Shown: one piece after another, positions 34,437-46,373 of the stretch | How the letters are laid out: each line of letters opens with the position of its first letter | How positions within the stretch are numbered: the first letter of the stretch is position 1 | Source of the DNA: Pseudofabraea citricarpa | Taxonomy: Eukaryota > Ascomycota > Leotiomycetes > Helotiales > Dermateaceae | Direction: 5' to 3' | Length of the DNA stretch: 64,000 nucleotides | Assembly: GCA_029641185.1 (NCBI GenBank) | Contig: JAPWGK010000001.1 | Span: 2,678,501 to 2,742,500 of the forward strand | The notes under the pieces: generated by a model | Seen by the model: the letters and a program-made list of their open reading frames with translations, nothing else | Database searches by the model: none | Told to the model about the DNA's origin: nothing | Position numbers and translations under genes: made by a program

Positions 34437-35942
34437 ATGCATTTCCGGACTTCGCTGCTTGTCACCCTCGCCTTGGGCGAGCTTGGCCTTGCCGTCCCCG
34501 TCCAGGACAGTCCGCGTCAACGACTTCTCGATGGTCTTGAGCTGCCGAAAAAGTACCGCACTGCGAAGACTTCAGATCCTTATAACCCTGGCAACAAAGA
34601 TCCCTTTGATAAAGCCGTTGATGCTGTTGGCGACAAGCTAGATCCATTGCCATGGCGGAATGGATTGGGCGCCTCGGTGTTGGGCCCATGGAATTTGGAG
34701 CGTTCCCGACAGAGCCCAGATCTCGTACGTCCACCAAGTACTGATCATGGTAACATGAAGAACATGCGCTGGAGTTTCGCCGATTCTCATATTCGAATTG
34801 AGGTATGTTTGCCAATTGTTCCAAGAGCTCCGAGCCATCGAGTATGTACTCACGGTTCATAGGAAGGTGGTTGGACACGACAGACGACCGTTCGAGAGCT
34901 GCCCTCAAGTGTCGAATTGGCTAGCGTAAACATGAGACTTGGTGAGGGTGTGATCCGTGAATTACATTGGCATAAGGAAGCTGAATGGGCCTACGTCCTC
35001 GATGGCGAAGTCCGTGTCACTGCAATTGATTATGAAGGTGGTAGTTTCTTCGATGACTTGAAGAAAGGTGATCTCTGGTACTTCCCTAGCGGAGTACCTC
35101 ACTCGCTTCAGGGTTTGAGTGAGAACGGTACCGAGTTCCTTCTGGTCTTTGACGATGGCAATTTCTCGGAGGAATCGACTTTTATCTTGACCGACTGGCT
35201 AGGTACTTCTCTCATTTCCCTTTTTGTCGCTCAAAGCTAAACAGCAATAGCACATACACCGAAATCAGTCATCTCCAAGAATTTCAACTTGGCACCTGAG
35301 ATCTTCGCACACATTCCAGATGGAGAGAAATACATCTTTCAAGGCTCCAAACCAGGCTCGATTGAACAGGAAAAGCCAAGTGGAAAGGGTGTGAAGAAGT
35401 CAAAGTATAACTTCACGCACAAAATGTTGGATCAGGTACCCAAGAAGACCAGCGGAGGAGAAGTCCGCATCACTGACTCCAAGAACTTCCCCATCTCCAA
35501 GACGGTGGCTGCCGCCCACGCCATTATCGAGCCAGGTGCCATCCGAGAGATGCACTGGCACCCCAATGCTGATGAGTGGTCATTTTTCATCAAGGGTCGC
35601 GCTCGTGTCACCATCTTCGCCTCCGAAGGTACGGCCCGCACATTCGATTACGTGCCTGGTGATGTCGGTATCGTACCAAGAAACATGGGACATTTTGTAG
35701 AGAACATCGGCGATGAACCTATTGAGATGCTCGAGGTCTTCCGTGCCGACGAGTTCAGAGATTTCTCACTGTTCCAGTGGATGGGCGAGTCACCAAAGAA
35801 GATGGTCATTGACCACCTATTTGCTGATGACCCAAAGAATGGCGAGATATTCTGGGAGAAAGTCAAGAGCGCAGAGAAGGATGAGGTTACCAAGCCTGAC
35901 GAGGAAGAGGAGGCTTCTGAGCTTGGCGCCGATGAGCTCTGA
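34437..35942 (+). CDS. Secreted bicupin oxalate decarboxylase
   Basis: Three exons, 34437-34802, 34863-35202 and 35251-35942, give 465 residues. A signal peptide (first ~20 residues, ending near LGLA) implies secretion. The two cupin domains each carry a manganese site: [11 protein letters not shown] (His157, His159, Glu163) and [12 protein letters not shown] (His337, His339, Glu344), with the later His of each site in PHSLQ and MGHFVENIG. The enzyme splits oxalate to formate and CO2. The flexible lid that separates decarboxylase from oxidase activity reads SEEST, keeping the Glu expected for decarboxylase chemistry; the usual form is SENST. The acidic C-terminal tail, rich in Glu, is an extension. 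Roles in oxalate tolerance or pH control are known for the family. Confidence 0.95.
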
Positions 35943-38594
35943 ACATCGCAACGTCGTTACGATTGTCGATTTGCGACAAACTATTTGTACAGATTGCAAG
36001 TTTCTCATTTACTTCCCTTTTGTTCTGAAATAGTAAAAGGACATGTTCTGTGAAATTTAGTTTGGATTCGCGTCAGTAAGATACTCCTTTCTTTGGGCTG
36101 TGGGTAGCTGTTCCCGAGATAAGATGGAGATGTACATTTATAAACAACAAGAATAACAAATCTACCATGCAACCTCCGAACAAGTGAGAGATTGGACTTG
36201 GCGTATAAGTATATCTTCAAGATGCGATTTCTGATAGCAAAGGCCTTCACTCATCGATCCAAGACAGGCTTCCATCTATCCGCGAATCGGGCTCGACATG
36301 AACTGCGGAACTCCAAGTTGGGAAGCTCGTAATCCCCCCCACTCAGTGATCAATCATCATCAGTGTTACAACCTACCCACTGGCGCAATGAAGCACCAAC
36401 CAACGCTGCCGTTATTTTTTGATTTCCATTTTTAAGAGAAGGAGGGTGGGAATGGCATCCGATAGGTGGCTTCTTCTTGGCTAAAGTCTGCTCCTGTGAC
36501 TGATTTTGCCAATGAATGCCAAATTTTGCCAATATATGCCAATACGCGCCAATTTCTCGCCAACCTACGCGGGGAACCATGTTCATGATTGCTTAGCATG
36601 CTTATCAGCACGTTTTCGTGGGCCGTCGTCGACGTGTATGGCTGCTTCGTGGGAAAGAGGATGTGCACCTGCGTGTGGGTACTGTGTGGATCTGGGATCT
36701 GGAACATCCGCTCGTTACGACATGACCTGTGTATAGATAGTACTCTGTGTGGCCCTATGGCCTATGACATGTGAGAGAGACTCGAGCTTATTATTAGCAA
36801 ATGATTGTCCAGTCGTTGATAAACTTGTTTTCCGATCGCGCAAAGTCGCAGTGCCAATTCTGTATGCCATGGCCTCGAAGAGAGAAAATCGTTTGATTTT
36901 AGATTCGAGCATGTCTTGGGCGACGAAAATGAAGGTAAACGGGCCGGAACACTTGGCATCGCTAACAGATTCTCAGCCCGTAGACACCTGTCCCTCGAAC
37001 ATAAGTTTGACCATCGCCTTGGTATATCGTCCCTTCGACGACTAATTCGCTATTCCAGAAGGACGCTAAGATAGGAGGCTAGAAGTGGCGCCGATGGACG
37101 GCAGTTGACTGATGTTAAGATTTTGTGGGGAAAGGTAGATATCCATATCATAAGTTGTTTTGCATCCGAGCTAGATAGAACCTTAAATCATTAGTCTCTG
37201 TTTTATTTTAATCCAAGATTGATCTTGATTTTCCCTCTTTTCTTCTGCGCGAATAAATGGGAAGTATACCTGATATGTATTTATTGAAAGGCTGAAGAAA
37301 AAGTTTCCTAGAAGGTTGAACCTTGCTGGTGCCTTGATGATCAGCTGCCTATTTCCCTAAGAACAAAAAGTTACCAGGTCCTGGATTGGCAAGAATTTAT
37401 TAAAGCCGCGTATGACCGCGTCCGTGTGCGAGTGTGAGCGTGGTAGAGTTGCATTTGTGAGTGGTTAGATTTGAGAGGGGTAAGATACAGCTATACTTGT
37501 TCGGGAGAGTGCCGTTTACTGTTTCTTCCCCCTATCTTTCTGAAAGCATGTCGTGTATCCGTATTAGTTCTGAATGAAAAAAAAACAAGAGAAAAGCAAT
37601 AGATGTCACCATTAATAGAAAGTGAAGATAAGTCAAAGCAGACAGAAATTCGAACCTACCTCGACGAACATAAGCTTACCTGTGAGTATCTTACTTAATC
37701 GTCGGTTAAGTAAGCGGCAAGTACTTCACTTTCCTCTTTCTCATATTTGGTGTAAGGTAAGCCAGTGCAGATTGACGGCCCGTCATAGACTTTTTACCTT
37801 CGAGTCATAATTAGCGCATGCACATCAATCTTGCTGCGGGATATCCGAGCCACATGTTCAACTGAAGAATGATGAGGCAAATCACCTCATCTTGAGAGCC
37901 AGGTCCTTGGAGCAAAAGAAGTATCCCAGCAAGCCTAGAGATGGCCTATCTTGGTCAAAGTTGGGCTCGCTTGGCTCGTGGTATCTGACGTGGACAGGCA
38001 ACACTTTCCTAATATATGGTGCCATGCAGCAACCCGGTCTGGCTTTACACCAATGAAGCTCCCACACCTTCATACACTTCCATGCATACCATTAATTTGA
38101 ACGGCAGCATTGATGTACACGGATACTACACATCGGCCCGCTGATTAGCGTTATCCTTGCTCATCCTGCCGGTGCTTTCAATGTCACACATTAAGTGCTA
38201 GCGCTTAGAGGGGTAGGACATTCAAGCCACCTCAGCTGTCACCACTTCCCCCATCATTGGCTGCAACTGACGGGTCTCTGTCTCTATTCGATTTCATTCA
38301 AGACGATCTGCAATACCGAACGATAGCGAGAATGCACCGAAGGAGGGTGGGAAGTTAAGACATCGTGGCTTCGATGATGGTCCGTTCTCTTGGCCTCTCC
38401 TAAGAAACCTTAGCCTGTTTGTATAAAAGACTTGACTGATAGGGTCAACTTACTAACCACCTCCTCGATGACTACTTAGCTACTCACACAACTACTTTGT
38501 AGTGATACATACCTTGAGCATCGACAAATCCATTCTATCTTCTGTGTGAAGTTATTCCAGTTTGTTATAACGGAACCCATTCTGAGACGCCGCG
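35943..38594. other. Intergenic, contains phased GCCAA array
   Basis: About 2.65 kb without a supported gene. Holds the GCCAA(T) array at 36508-36564 and, at its right end, the upstream region of the sulfate permease. Confidence 0.5.
36508..36564. repeat. Six GCCAA(T) motifs at 10-bp pitch
   Basis: GCCAA starts at 36508, 36518, 36528, 36538, 36548 and 36559; four of six read GCCAAT. The four bases between motifs vary, while the core is kept, so this is not a simple copied decamer. CCAAT is the core site of the fungal CCAAT-binding complex. Spacing near one DNA turn would place all copies on one face of the helix. Confidence 0.85.
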
Positions 38595-40761
38595 ATGGCG
38601 AACTTTGCGGTAAACGAGAAAGTCGGAGCACTTAAGGAAATGGTCCAAACCGATACCACTACCAACAGAGTCAAAAACTTCATTATTCAAGGCGCCCCAA
38701 AGCTCCCATCTGCTACTCGTCATTACCTTATTGCAAAAGTTCCGATTGTTGAATGGCTCCCTCGCTACCATCCGTCATGGCTTCTTACCGACTTCATCGC
38801 CGGTCTGACTATCGGCGTCATGCTTATTCCTCAAGGCTTAGCCTATGCTAAGATTGCAACCATTCCGATCGAGAACGGCCTTTACTCCAGTTGGATTCCT
38901 GCTGCCGTTTGTGTTTTTATGGGCACATCCAAAGGTAGGTCATGAACTCCTAGAACAAGTTAAACGACAGCTCTAACCTCATTATTTTATCAATACAGAC
39001 TTGTCCACGGGACCTACATCAATCCTAGGTCTCTTGACTGCAGAGATCGTCGAAGATCTTTCAAGCGAATATGATATTGCGGCTATTGCTAACGCTGTTG
39101 CTTTCATGGTCGGCGTGTACTCTCTAGCCATGGGAGTCCTCGGTCTTGGTTTCTTGTTGGACTACGTTTCTGTTCCCGTGCTCACTGGCTTCATCTCAGC
39201 AACGGCTCTTATCATCGGTTTCGGCCAGGTTGACAATCTTGTTGGTCTCGATGATGTCCCTGATGGAGTCTTTAACATCATTGGAAATGTCCTCAGACGT
39301 CTACCTCACTGGGACGGCCCGACATGCGGTATTGGCTTCGGTACTGTTGCGCTCCTACTTGCTCTCGAGAAGGTTGGTAAGAAATACGGCAAGAAGCACT
39401 TCGTCATCAAGTATATTGCAAGCAGTCGAGCTGTGATCGTATTAGTTATCTTTACTCTTATCAGCTACCTTGTGAACAAGGACCGAGGAGACGACTTGCT
39501 TTGGAGCATCAGTAAGGTCGATACAAACGGCATTGTGCCTCCTAGAGCCCATGACACCAGTTTGATCTCGAAAGTTGCGACTCGTGCCGTCGCTCCACTT
39601 GTCGCTTGCACGCTTGAGCATCTGGCTGTAGGAAAGGCCTTTGGTAGAAGGAATGGCTACACAATCGATCAGAGTCAGGAGCTTAACTACCTCGGAGTCA
39701 CCAACCTGGTCAACAGCTTCTTTGGTGCGATGCCTGTAGGTGGTGCTATGTCACGTACTGCCGTAAACTCGGAGTGTCGTGTCAAGAGTCCATTGAATGG
39801 CATCGTTACAGCAGCATTCATTTTGTTGACAATATATGTGCTTTCTCCAGCTCTTTATTGGCTTCCAAAGGCAACTCTCTCAGCAATCATTGTGAGTTCC
39901 CAAGTTCTGTTATCCCGAGTGTTTTCCTAACCTGAATAGATCATGGCTGTCGTTCATCTCTTCGGACCAGTTTCACACTTCTACAACTACTGGAGAATCT
40001 CTCTCGCCGACTTCATTGCATCTATGCTCTCCTTCTGGGTCACTATCTTTGTATCTGCAGAAATCGGCATTGGATGTGCTGCTGCCTGGAGTGTAGCTTG
40101 GACGATGCTGCGATCTGCGTTTGTCAGCCCATCCATTCACGCCAGCATTGAGCATGAGAACTCGCCTCTTCCACAGCCCATCACAAACATAGACAGCATC
40201 AGTAGCAGCCCCAGCCGTACTGAGCATGCCGGAATGACCATTCCTGGCGACACTGTAATCATTCATTTCAGAGATTCCATCTTCTATCCCAATGCCCACC
40301 GTGGCAAGAGAGCGGCTTTGGAAGAGATCCAGCTGGTCTATGACAAAGTCTCTATCCACCATACTATCGACGACCGCGAGCGCTCATGGAGCGTGGCATC
40401 CGAGAATCGCGTTGAAAGACTTCGCAGACAGCGAAACATTTTTCTCAAGGAGACGCCTCTTTCTGTTGTGGTGTGGGATTTCACCATGGTGCCATTCATT
40501 GACGTGACAGCTATCCTTGCCCTTGGAGAACTCAAGGAGGATATTCGCAACTACTCTGGCAAAGGTGTCCAGTTCCGCATCGTTGGCATGTCAAGAAGTG
40601 TTCGCGAGCGATTCCTCCGTGCCAAGTGGAGGTTGTCTGATCTAGGCAACTGGCGTGAGGAGGGTTCTGACGTTGTATACCCATCAATGGAGAGAGCGAT
40701 CTTGGACCGAGAAGGAAGTGTCCTGGAGGAGGTGACCATTGGTGACGAAAAGACTGGGTAA
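38595..40761 (+). CDS. SulP-family sulfate permease with STAS domain
   Basis: Three exons, 38595-38934, 38999-39891 and 39940-40761, give 684 residues, typical for fungal SulP/SLC26 transporters. The membrane part begins with LTIGVMLIPQGLAYAKIA and GLYSSWIPA, then GPTSILGLLTAEIV, GFISATALIIGFGQ, and the AMPVGGAMSRTAVN segment before the last helices. A serine/proline-rich loop leads into a C-terminal STAS domain (about residues 475-640), including VVWDFTMVPFIDVTA. The expected activity is proton-coupled sulfate (or related anion) uptake at the plasma membrane or vacuole; anion specificity cannot be read from sequence. Introns are 64 and 48 nt. Confidence 0.93.
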
Positions 40762-43700
40762 ACGTATATCGAGAAGATGGGTTGGGAGTGTAGGCGTACA
40801 CTATGGGACTTCTGACACTTGGTGGTGAGGACATATTTGACGTTACGGATTCTTTCTTATTGATTGTGTTTTGTCAAAGTGGTTCTAAACTTCTGTTGCT
40901 GTGAGTTTTGTGTGTAGGTAGCTGGTAGTCAGTTAGTTGTATCGTCTCACTCGAATGCCATTCCTTGTTATCTTTCCAAAAAGTGCGAATGCCCTCAATG
41001 TTCTGTTGCCAAGTTGTCCAAGGAAAGTCAAGAAAAGAAGGTTGAGAAGAAGCAACATTCCAAGAAAGCCAAGGTACCCACCTGGATACTATAACAAGAA
41101 GACACGCAGGGTAACGAGGCACACGTGAGTTGCGGTAGTTGCCGGCATTTTTCTACCCGTATCATTTTCGCACGATTAAGCATAATAGTATGCTTATCAA
41201 CAAGGAACTTTGCCGGATGAATCCATCCTGCTTCGTGGTCCTGAGTCGTATCTTTTTTTTATTTTTACAAGCGGTGGCTTTCGCTGCTGCGTGAACCAAT
41301 ATCGAGAAATCTCAAATTTGAACTTATCATTATTGTAGAATTATGGTTAGTTAAACAACATTAGATGATGATATCGATCCATCTATCTTGATGACAACAA
41401 CCATTTTCTCTGCCCACCATTGCGACCTCAATCTCCCTTCTCTCTCTTGCTCGTTTCTGCTCGATTGGTACAAGATCAACAACATTGAAGATGCGGGGTC
41501 TAGTGCTTACGATAGTAATTGCCGGCCTTTCTTCATATGTCCTTTGTCTGCATCAAGAGAATCAAGAGCAAGAGCAACCGTAGATCACCGAATCAAGTTG
41601 AAGACTTCGCCTTTGCTTGCCTTGCGATATCTCAAGAGGACCGACCATGCGGGGTTTTTAGACGACATGCTTGGCTTCTCCGCTCCAAAATGCATACCAA
41701 GACATAGCTACCCATGTCAGGAAGCAACCAAAAGTGCGTAGATTTGGTTATCTCAAATTCGCCAAGCACGGCAATTGGTACATGCAACAACAGCGAAATC
41801 ACAACTCTCTGCTGTTAAGCGGCTCGTATCTTAGAGCTTCTAACTTGAGATTTTGAAGCACTATTTTAAAGCTCAATCACCTCGGAGCAGACTGCCTGAT
41901 CCCAGAAGCTCAGATTATCCAAGGAAAGTTTCTAAGGCCGTATCAAGAAATTCTTAAATCTAAAAAAGGAAAAGCTCTTAGAATAGCTTTAGAATCAAAG
42001 TGTTGAAACCTGACAAGTTTCTTCAATAATCCTAAACTCACAATTGCCTTGCCAAGATCTATTTATCCTGTTTTGGCTTCTCGACCGCTCGCTTAATTGG
42101 CCGTGAGAATCAGATGAAGTGTAACACTACCATGATAGTTAGGTAGATTGAAGAAAGCCTGGCAAATCTCTAGGAATACCAAATTAGGAAAGCGATATCA
42201 ATGGGAGGAGTATCTTGTCGAAATGGTGCTGATGTATCTTTATTTGCCTTTCTCTAGACTCTCTTAATCACTCTCACTTTTTTTAAACCTAACTAGCTTA
42301 ATCTCTTCTTTCAGTCTACATGATAGTGCATGTCATCATTTACATCTGGATGATATAGCCATTGCGAGCCGAGAGCCCATAACCTATAAAATGCATAAGC
42401 TCCGTTTTACAATCGTCATTTTGCTAATCAATTTACAAGCTAAGTATTAAGAAAGCAAGGTTTTCATTTCTAACCACAAACCACTCATTCATTAACTGAT
42501 TTTTTGAATCAAACAGGCGTCCAGGGCGTTAAATTTAAGTGGCAGTGTCCTGTTATTATCCAGTGCCAACTCTCCTATAGCTGTCACACACACCCTGGAA
42601 TCCGGTGATTTAGTTTTGTAGCGTTAGTAACTGCAGAAGCTACAGGTGAATCTCATCATGGCTGGCGTTGTAATGTGAGGGGTATTTGGGTCTGCCCCCT
42701 TAAAGGATATACATAGCCAACAGTTGAAGTCTCGTTATCTGCATCATATTAATATGGCTAACTATCTATTTTATCGTGCACAACACCAATAAGCTACTTT
42801 CCCTCGTTGGCAATAGTTGGCCACCATATGCCCTTGAAGAACTCGGGATGTCATGTGATCGGTAATAGAAGTTTGTGTTCCGATCATGAGTTCGAAGCTG
42901 CTTTTGCTCAATCGGTTGCCAAATAAACCATTGTGTTTAGCAACGGTCATCCAAATCTCATCAAATTCGACAGAAGTGATGGAAAATTTCTAGCATTGCA
43001 TGGATTGGGTCGAGTTCTCTCACTCTCTCGATACATTATCAGCTTCTTTGCCGATACTTTTTGTGGTGGTGTAAGACATGTATGCCGCTATCCGTGGACA
43101 TCGTGATACAACGGATATGAAAATTCAAATGATGAAAGTAGTATTACATGTGAACAGGCCAATAACGGTCGCATATTTATCAGGCTTTGTATCTGGACGC
43201 GAGAAAACTCGAGGAATTATCGCAGCTCGAATAGCAAGGTTTTCTGTTCGTATGTTCAAAATGCAACATGATAGTTAATTCGTAAATGCTAGCACATGTT
43301 TTAGTTCAAGCGAATATCTTTTCCTGAAAGATGGGGAAGTTAGAGTTGTGGAAGCTGAGCCGTGTGCACCACTGCAAGTGTGCCGATCCATTGCCCTTTT
43401 AGCACATGGATGCATCGTATGGCCCTCGAGTTACAGCAGAAAAACGAAAATGTTTGATCATGCCCAGAAAGAAAGAAAAAACCAAGAAGCACCTCTTTTA
43501 CCATCACGGTAGGAGCCGCAAAATATTTGGAGGCTGGTTCATACTGTATGGTGGCTGGTTGATGTTGACTGATCGTGGAATCGGAAGTTTATTCCTAGCT
43601 CCGAGAGCGATGAACTGATTGATCGTGAGGTGGGAAAAGGCGAGGTCGGAAGGAAGGTGCGTGGTTTCAGTCGTACTTCTCTAGCTGTGCGCCCACGACA

Positions 43701-44136
43701 CCCTACGTCGCCTAAACTTTGATAGTGCGTCGCTTAATTGGCTGAAGTGTAAGGAGCTCAGGTTGCACGAATAAAGTTTGAGAAAGATCTGCAGGCTCGT
43801 CCCGAACCATCGATACTTGAGCCGGGAAGATTGCTTATAAAAGTTCGATCTGTTGCAGCCGCACTCGGGAAGCATGCAGCTCGTAAGGAAATAATTCTCT
43901 TGTGATTGGGTAGAGTGGTGCACATTGCCTGTAAGCTCATCAGCTGAAAGGCGTCATGTTCACACTTAAGCTTTGGAATGATGATCTGCAGCGATAGCTT
44001 ATGGTTAGCTTTCTGCTAAAGTTCTGCGGGGTTGCCGGCTTGTGCCTGCCCACCTTATTTATATCAGTGCTGGTTGTGGTCCTCTGGTTCTTGCAACCTC
44101 TACCTGGCATCTTTATCTGAAAGAAGCTGTGTCAAC
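40762..44136. other. Long gene-poor AT-rich intergenic region
   Basis: About 3.4 kb. The part from 41750 to 43000 is AT-rich with frequent stops in all frames. ORFs of up to 117 codons (41388-41741) have no family resemblance. The right end is the upstream region of the DUF2235 gene. Confidence 0.5.
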
Positions 44137-46192
44137 ATGGCAAGCCCCACAGAGCAGCTCCCGACCAGCAATGGTGTCGAGGCTAGCTATGCACGTCCCA
44201 GGCGGATGTTTATACTTTGTTTTGACGGTACAGGAAACAAGTTCCAGGGAACTGGAGGCGATAGTAACAGTATGTCAAATACACCATGGTCTGAAAGATA
44301 GCCGCTTGACAAAAAATCTAGTTCTCAAGATATACTCCATGCTGGACAGGACAGACAAAACACAATGTAAGTGAAGACTGATTAGCCAGGCTCCAAAGGC
44401 TGCAAAAACATATTAATAAGCTAATAATTATCAGTCCATTATTATCAACGTGAGTTATGCTAGAAACTTTCTACAGTGGTCACTAATAGGATGCGAAGCT
44501 GGGATTGGCACCTACACAAATGCGAAGTCATTATCGACAAGTGGTCTTGTATCTCGGATATCGAGCTGGTACTCAAAGGCAAAGGATTCCGCCATTGGAA
44601 CAACACTGGACGAGCACGTAATGGCTGGTTACCGATTCCTCATGCGATACTATCAAGATGGAGATGATATCTGCCTCTTCGGATTTAGTCGTGGAGCCTA
44701 CATAGCACGGCTGCTTGCAGAAATGCTTGACCATGTCGGGTTGCTTTCTGCCGGCAATGAAGAACTCGTTCGATTTGTCTGGAAGACATTTGCTCGGTGG
44801 CAACAGAGGAATGGTAGCGGAGGAGCCGATGAAGCGACAAGGGAACTGTTCAGATTCATGAAGGCCTTCCGGGAAACGTTCAGTCGCCCTGTGAGGAGAA
44901 TCAGATTTCTAGGACTTTTCGACACAGTGAACAGTGTTTCCAAAGTACGAATGTGTAGACGTACCTATGGATATATACTTTAGGGGCTGACTTTTGCATA
45001 GTTTGAAACAGCATGGATGTCCCGAAGTCACCGATTCCCCTATACAGCTCGCAGCTCTGCTAAACGGATATGCCATGCCGTGTCAATAGATGAACGTCGA
45101 GCGAAATTCCGTCAAGATCTGATATCACAGAAAAAAGAGCCGCGCACCGGAGATCACGATCATCCGCATCTGGATTACTTCAGACACCACCCAAACCATA
45201 GAGGCAGAAGCAAAGGGAACAAATCTGGGGGAGACGGAAAGCTCAAGGCGCCAGCCAACGACCGATTTCGCTCTAATTCCCGTGGACGTTCTCGTTCGCA
45301 ACAGGCCAGACAGGGCTCTATTTCTAGATGCTCAACAAATTCTGCTATCACCAGCGCCTCAGTGGACTCGGAGGACGAAGATGAAAATGCACCTCAGACA
45401 GTCACAGAACTTTGGTTCCCTGGTTGTCATGCAGATATAGGTGGAGGTTGGCTACCTGACCCACCTGAGAATTTGTCCCTCAGCCATGGTCCCCTTGTTT
45501 GGATGGTGCGTGAAGCGCAGAAGGCAGGCCTGGTATTCAATCCAGACAAGTTGCGTGAGCTGGGCTGCTATCATGATGATCTGGATAACAACGTTCCCCA
45601 GGTATCAAAAAGCCAGGACAAGCCACCTGTGCCGATAATTGAGCTTAATGATGATGCTATACCCACCATTCCATCTTCACCAAGAACCGAAGACAATTTT
45701 GAGAAGGCAATGGATGAAGATAGCGCAGTGAAGGCTGGCGAACGAGAGGCTGAGAATAAAAAGTTCCACAGTTTCCTCCACAGTTCGTGTACGAAAGGCA
45801 AGATTCATGATCCGCTTCAACGAAACCAAGGCTCGCCGACAATGACGGTTTTGACATGGAACATAATGGAGTTCCTTCCATTTCGTAGAATGGATCTGCG
45901 GCCGGATGGATCCTGGAAGGCGATTCGATGGCCATTACCTATGGGCGAGGTTCGAGATGTTCCTTACGATGTGAAGATACATAATAGCGTCATCAGAAGG
46001 ATGAAAGCCGATGAGAACTATCGTCCTGGGAATTTGATATTGGGCGGCGGAGGGAGAGGAATGAGGAAAGCTCCTGAGGAGGCGGGTATGGGAGACTGGG
46101 TAGTCCTTGAGGATGGTAAAGGCCACCCAATTGATGAAGTTTGGGGAAGAGCAAAGAAGACAGAAACGGTGGAGAAGAATGACAAATTTTAA
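44137..46192 (+). CDS. DUF2235 alpha/beta-hydrolase (Tle1-like) protein
   Basis: Five exons, 44137-44269, 44322-44366, 44435-44449, 44499-44944 and 45002-46192, give 609 residues; exon 3 is only 15 nt (FHYYQ). Hallmarks are LCFDGTGNKF near the start, YYQPGIGTY, the nucleophile elbow GFSRGAY (Ser128), LFDTVNSV, and the late WFPGCHADIGGG, which carries the family's Asp/His region. Bacterial relatives include type VI phospholipase effectors; fungal members are uncharacterised intracellular hydrolases, probably acting on lipids. Between LFDTVNSV and WFPGCHADIGG sits a ~100-residue hydrophilic insert rich in His, then Arg/Ser dipeptides (RSNSRGRSRS), unlike the catalytic core and likely disordered. 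No signal peptide is seen. Confidence 0.9.
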
Positions 46193-46373
46193 TGAAAGCT
46201 GACAAGTAGTAATATAATTAATTGGTTCTGGTGGTTCAGCAATTATGTTGCCAATCAAATGCGTCATGTGACACCGCGATTATTTTGCGACGCGTACACC
46301 GGCTTTTCCCCTCTCACAATAAAAGTTAAACGCCAAAGGCCAAACGCCATACCCACACATCACGATAACTACC

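Noticed and set aside
36508..36564. CRISPR-like array
   Set aside because: Units are 10 bp with 4-bp spacers; far too short for CRISPR and in a eukaryotic genome.
41388..41741. 117-codon ORF downstream of the sulfate permease
   Set aside because: No recognisable motif and it continues into stop-rich AT-rich sequence.
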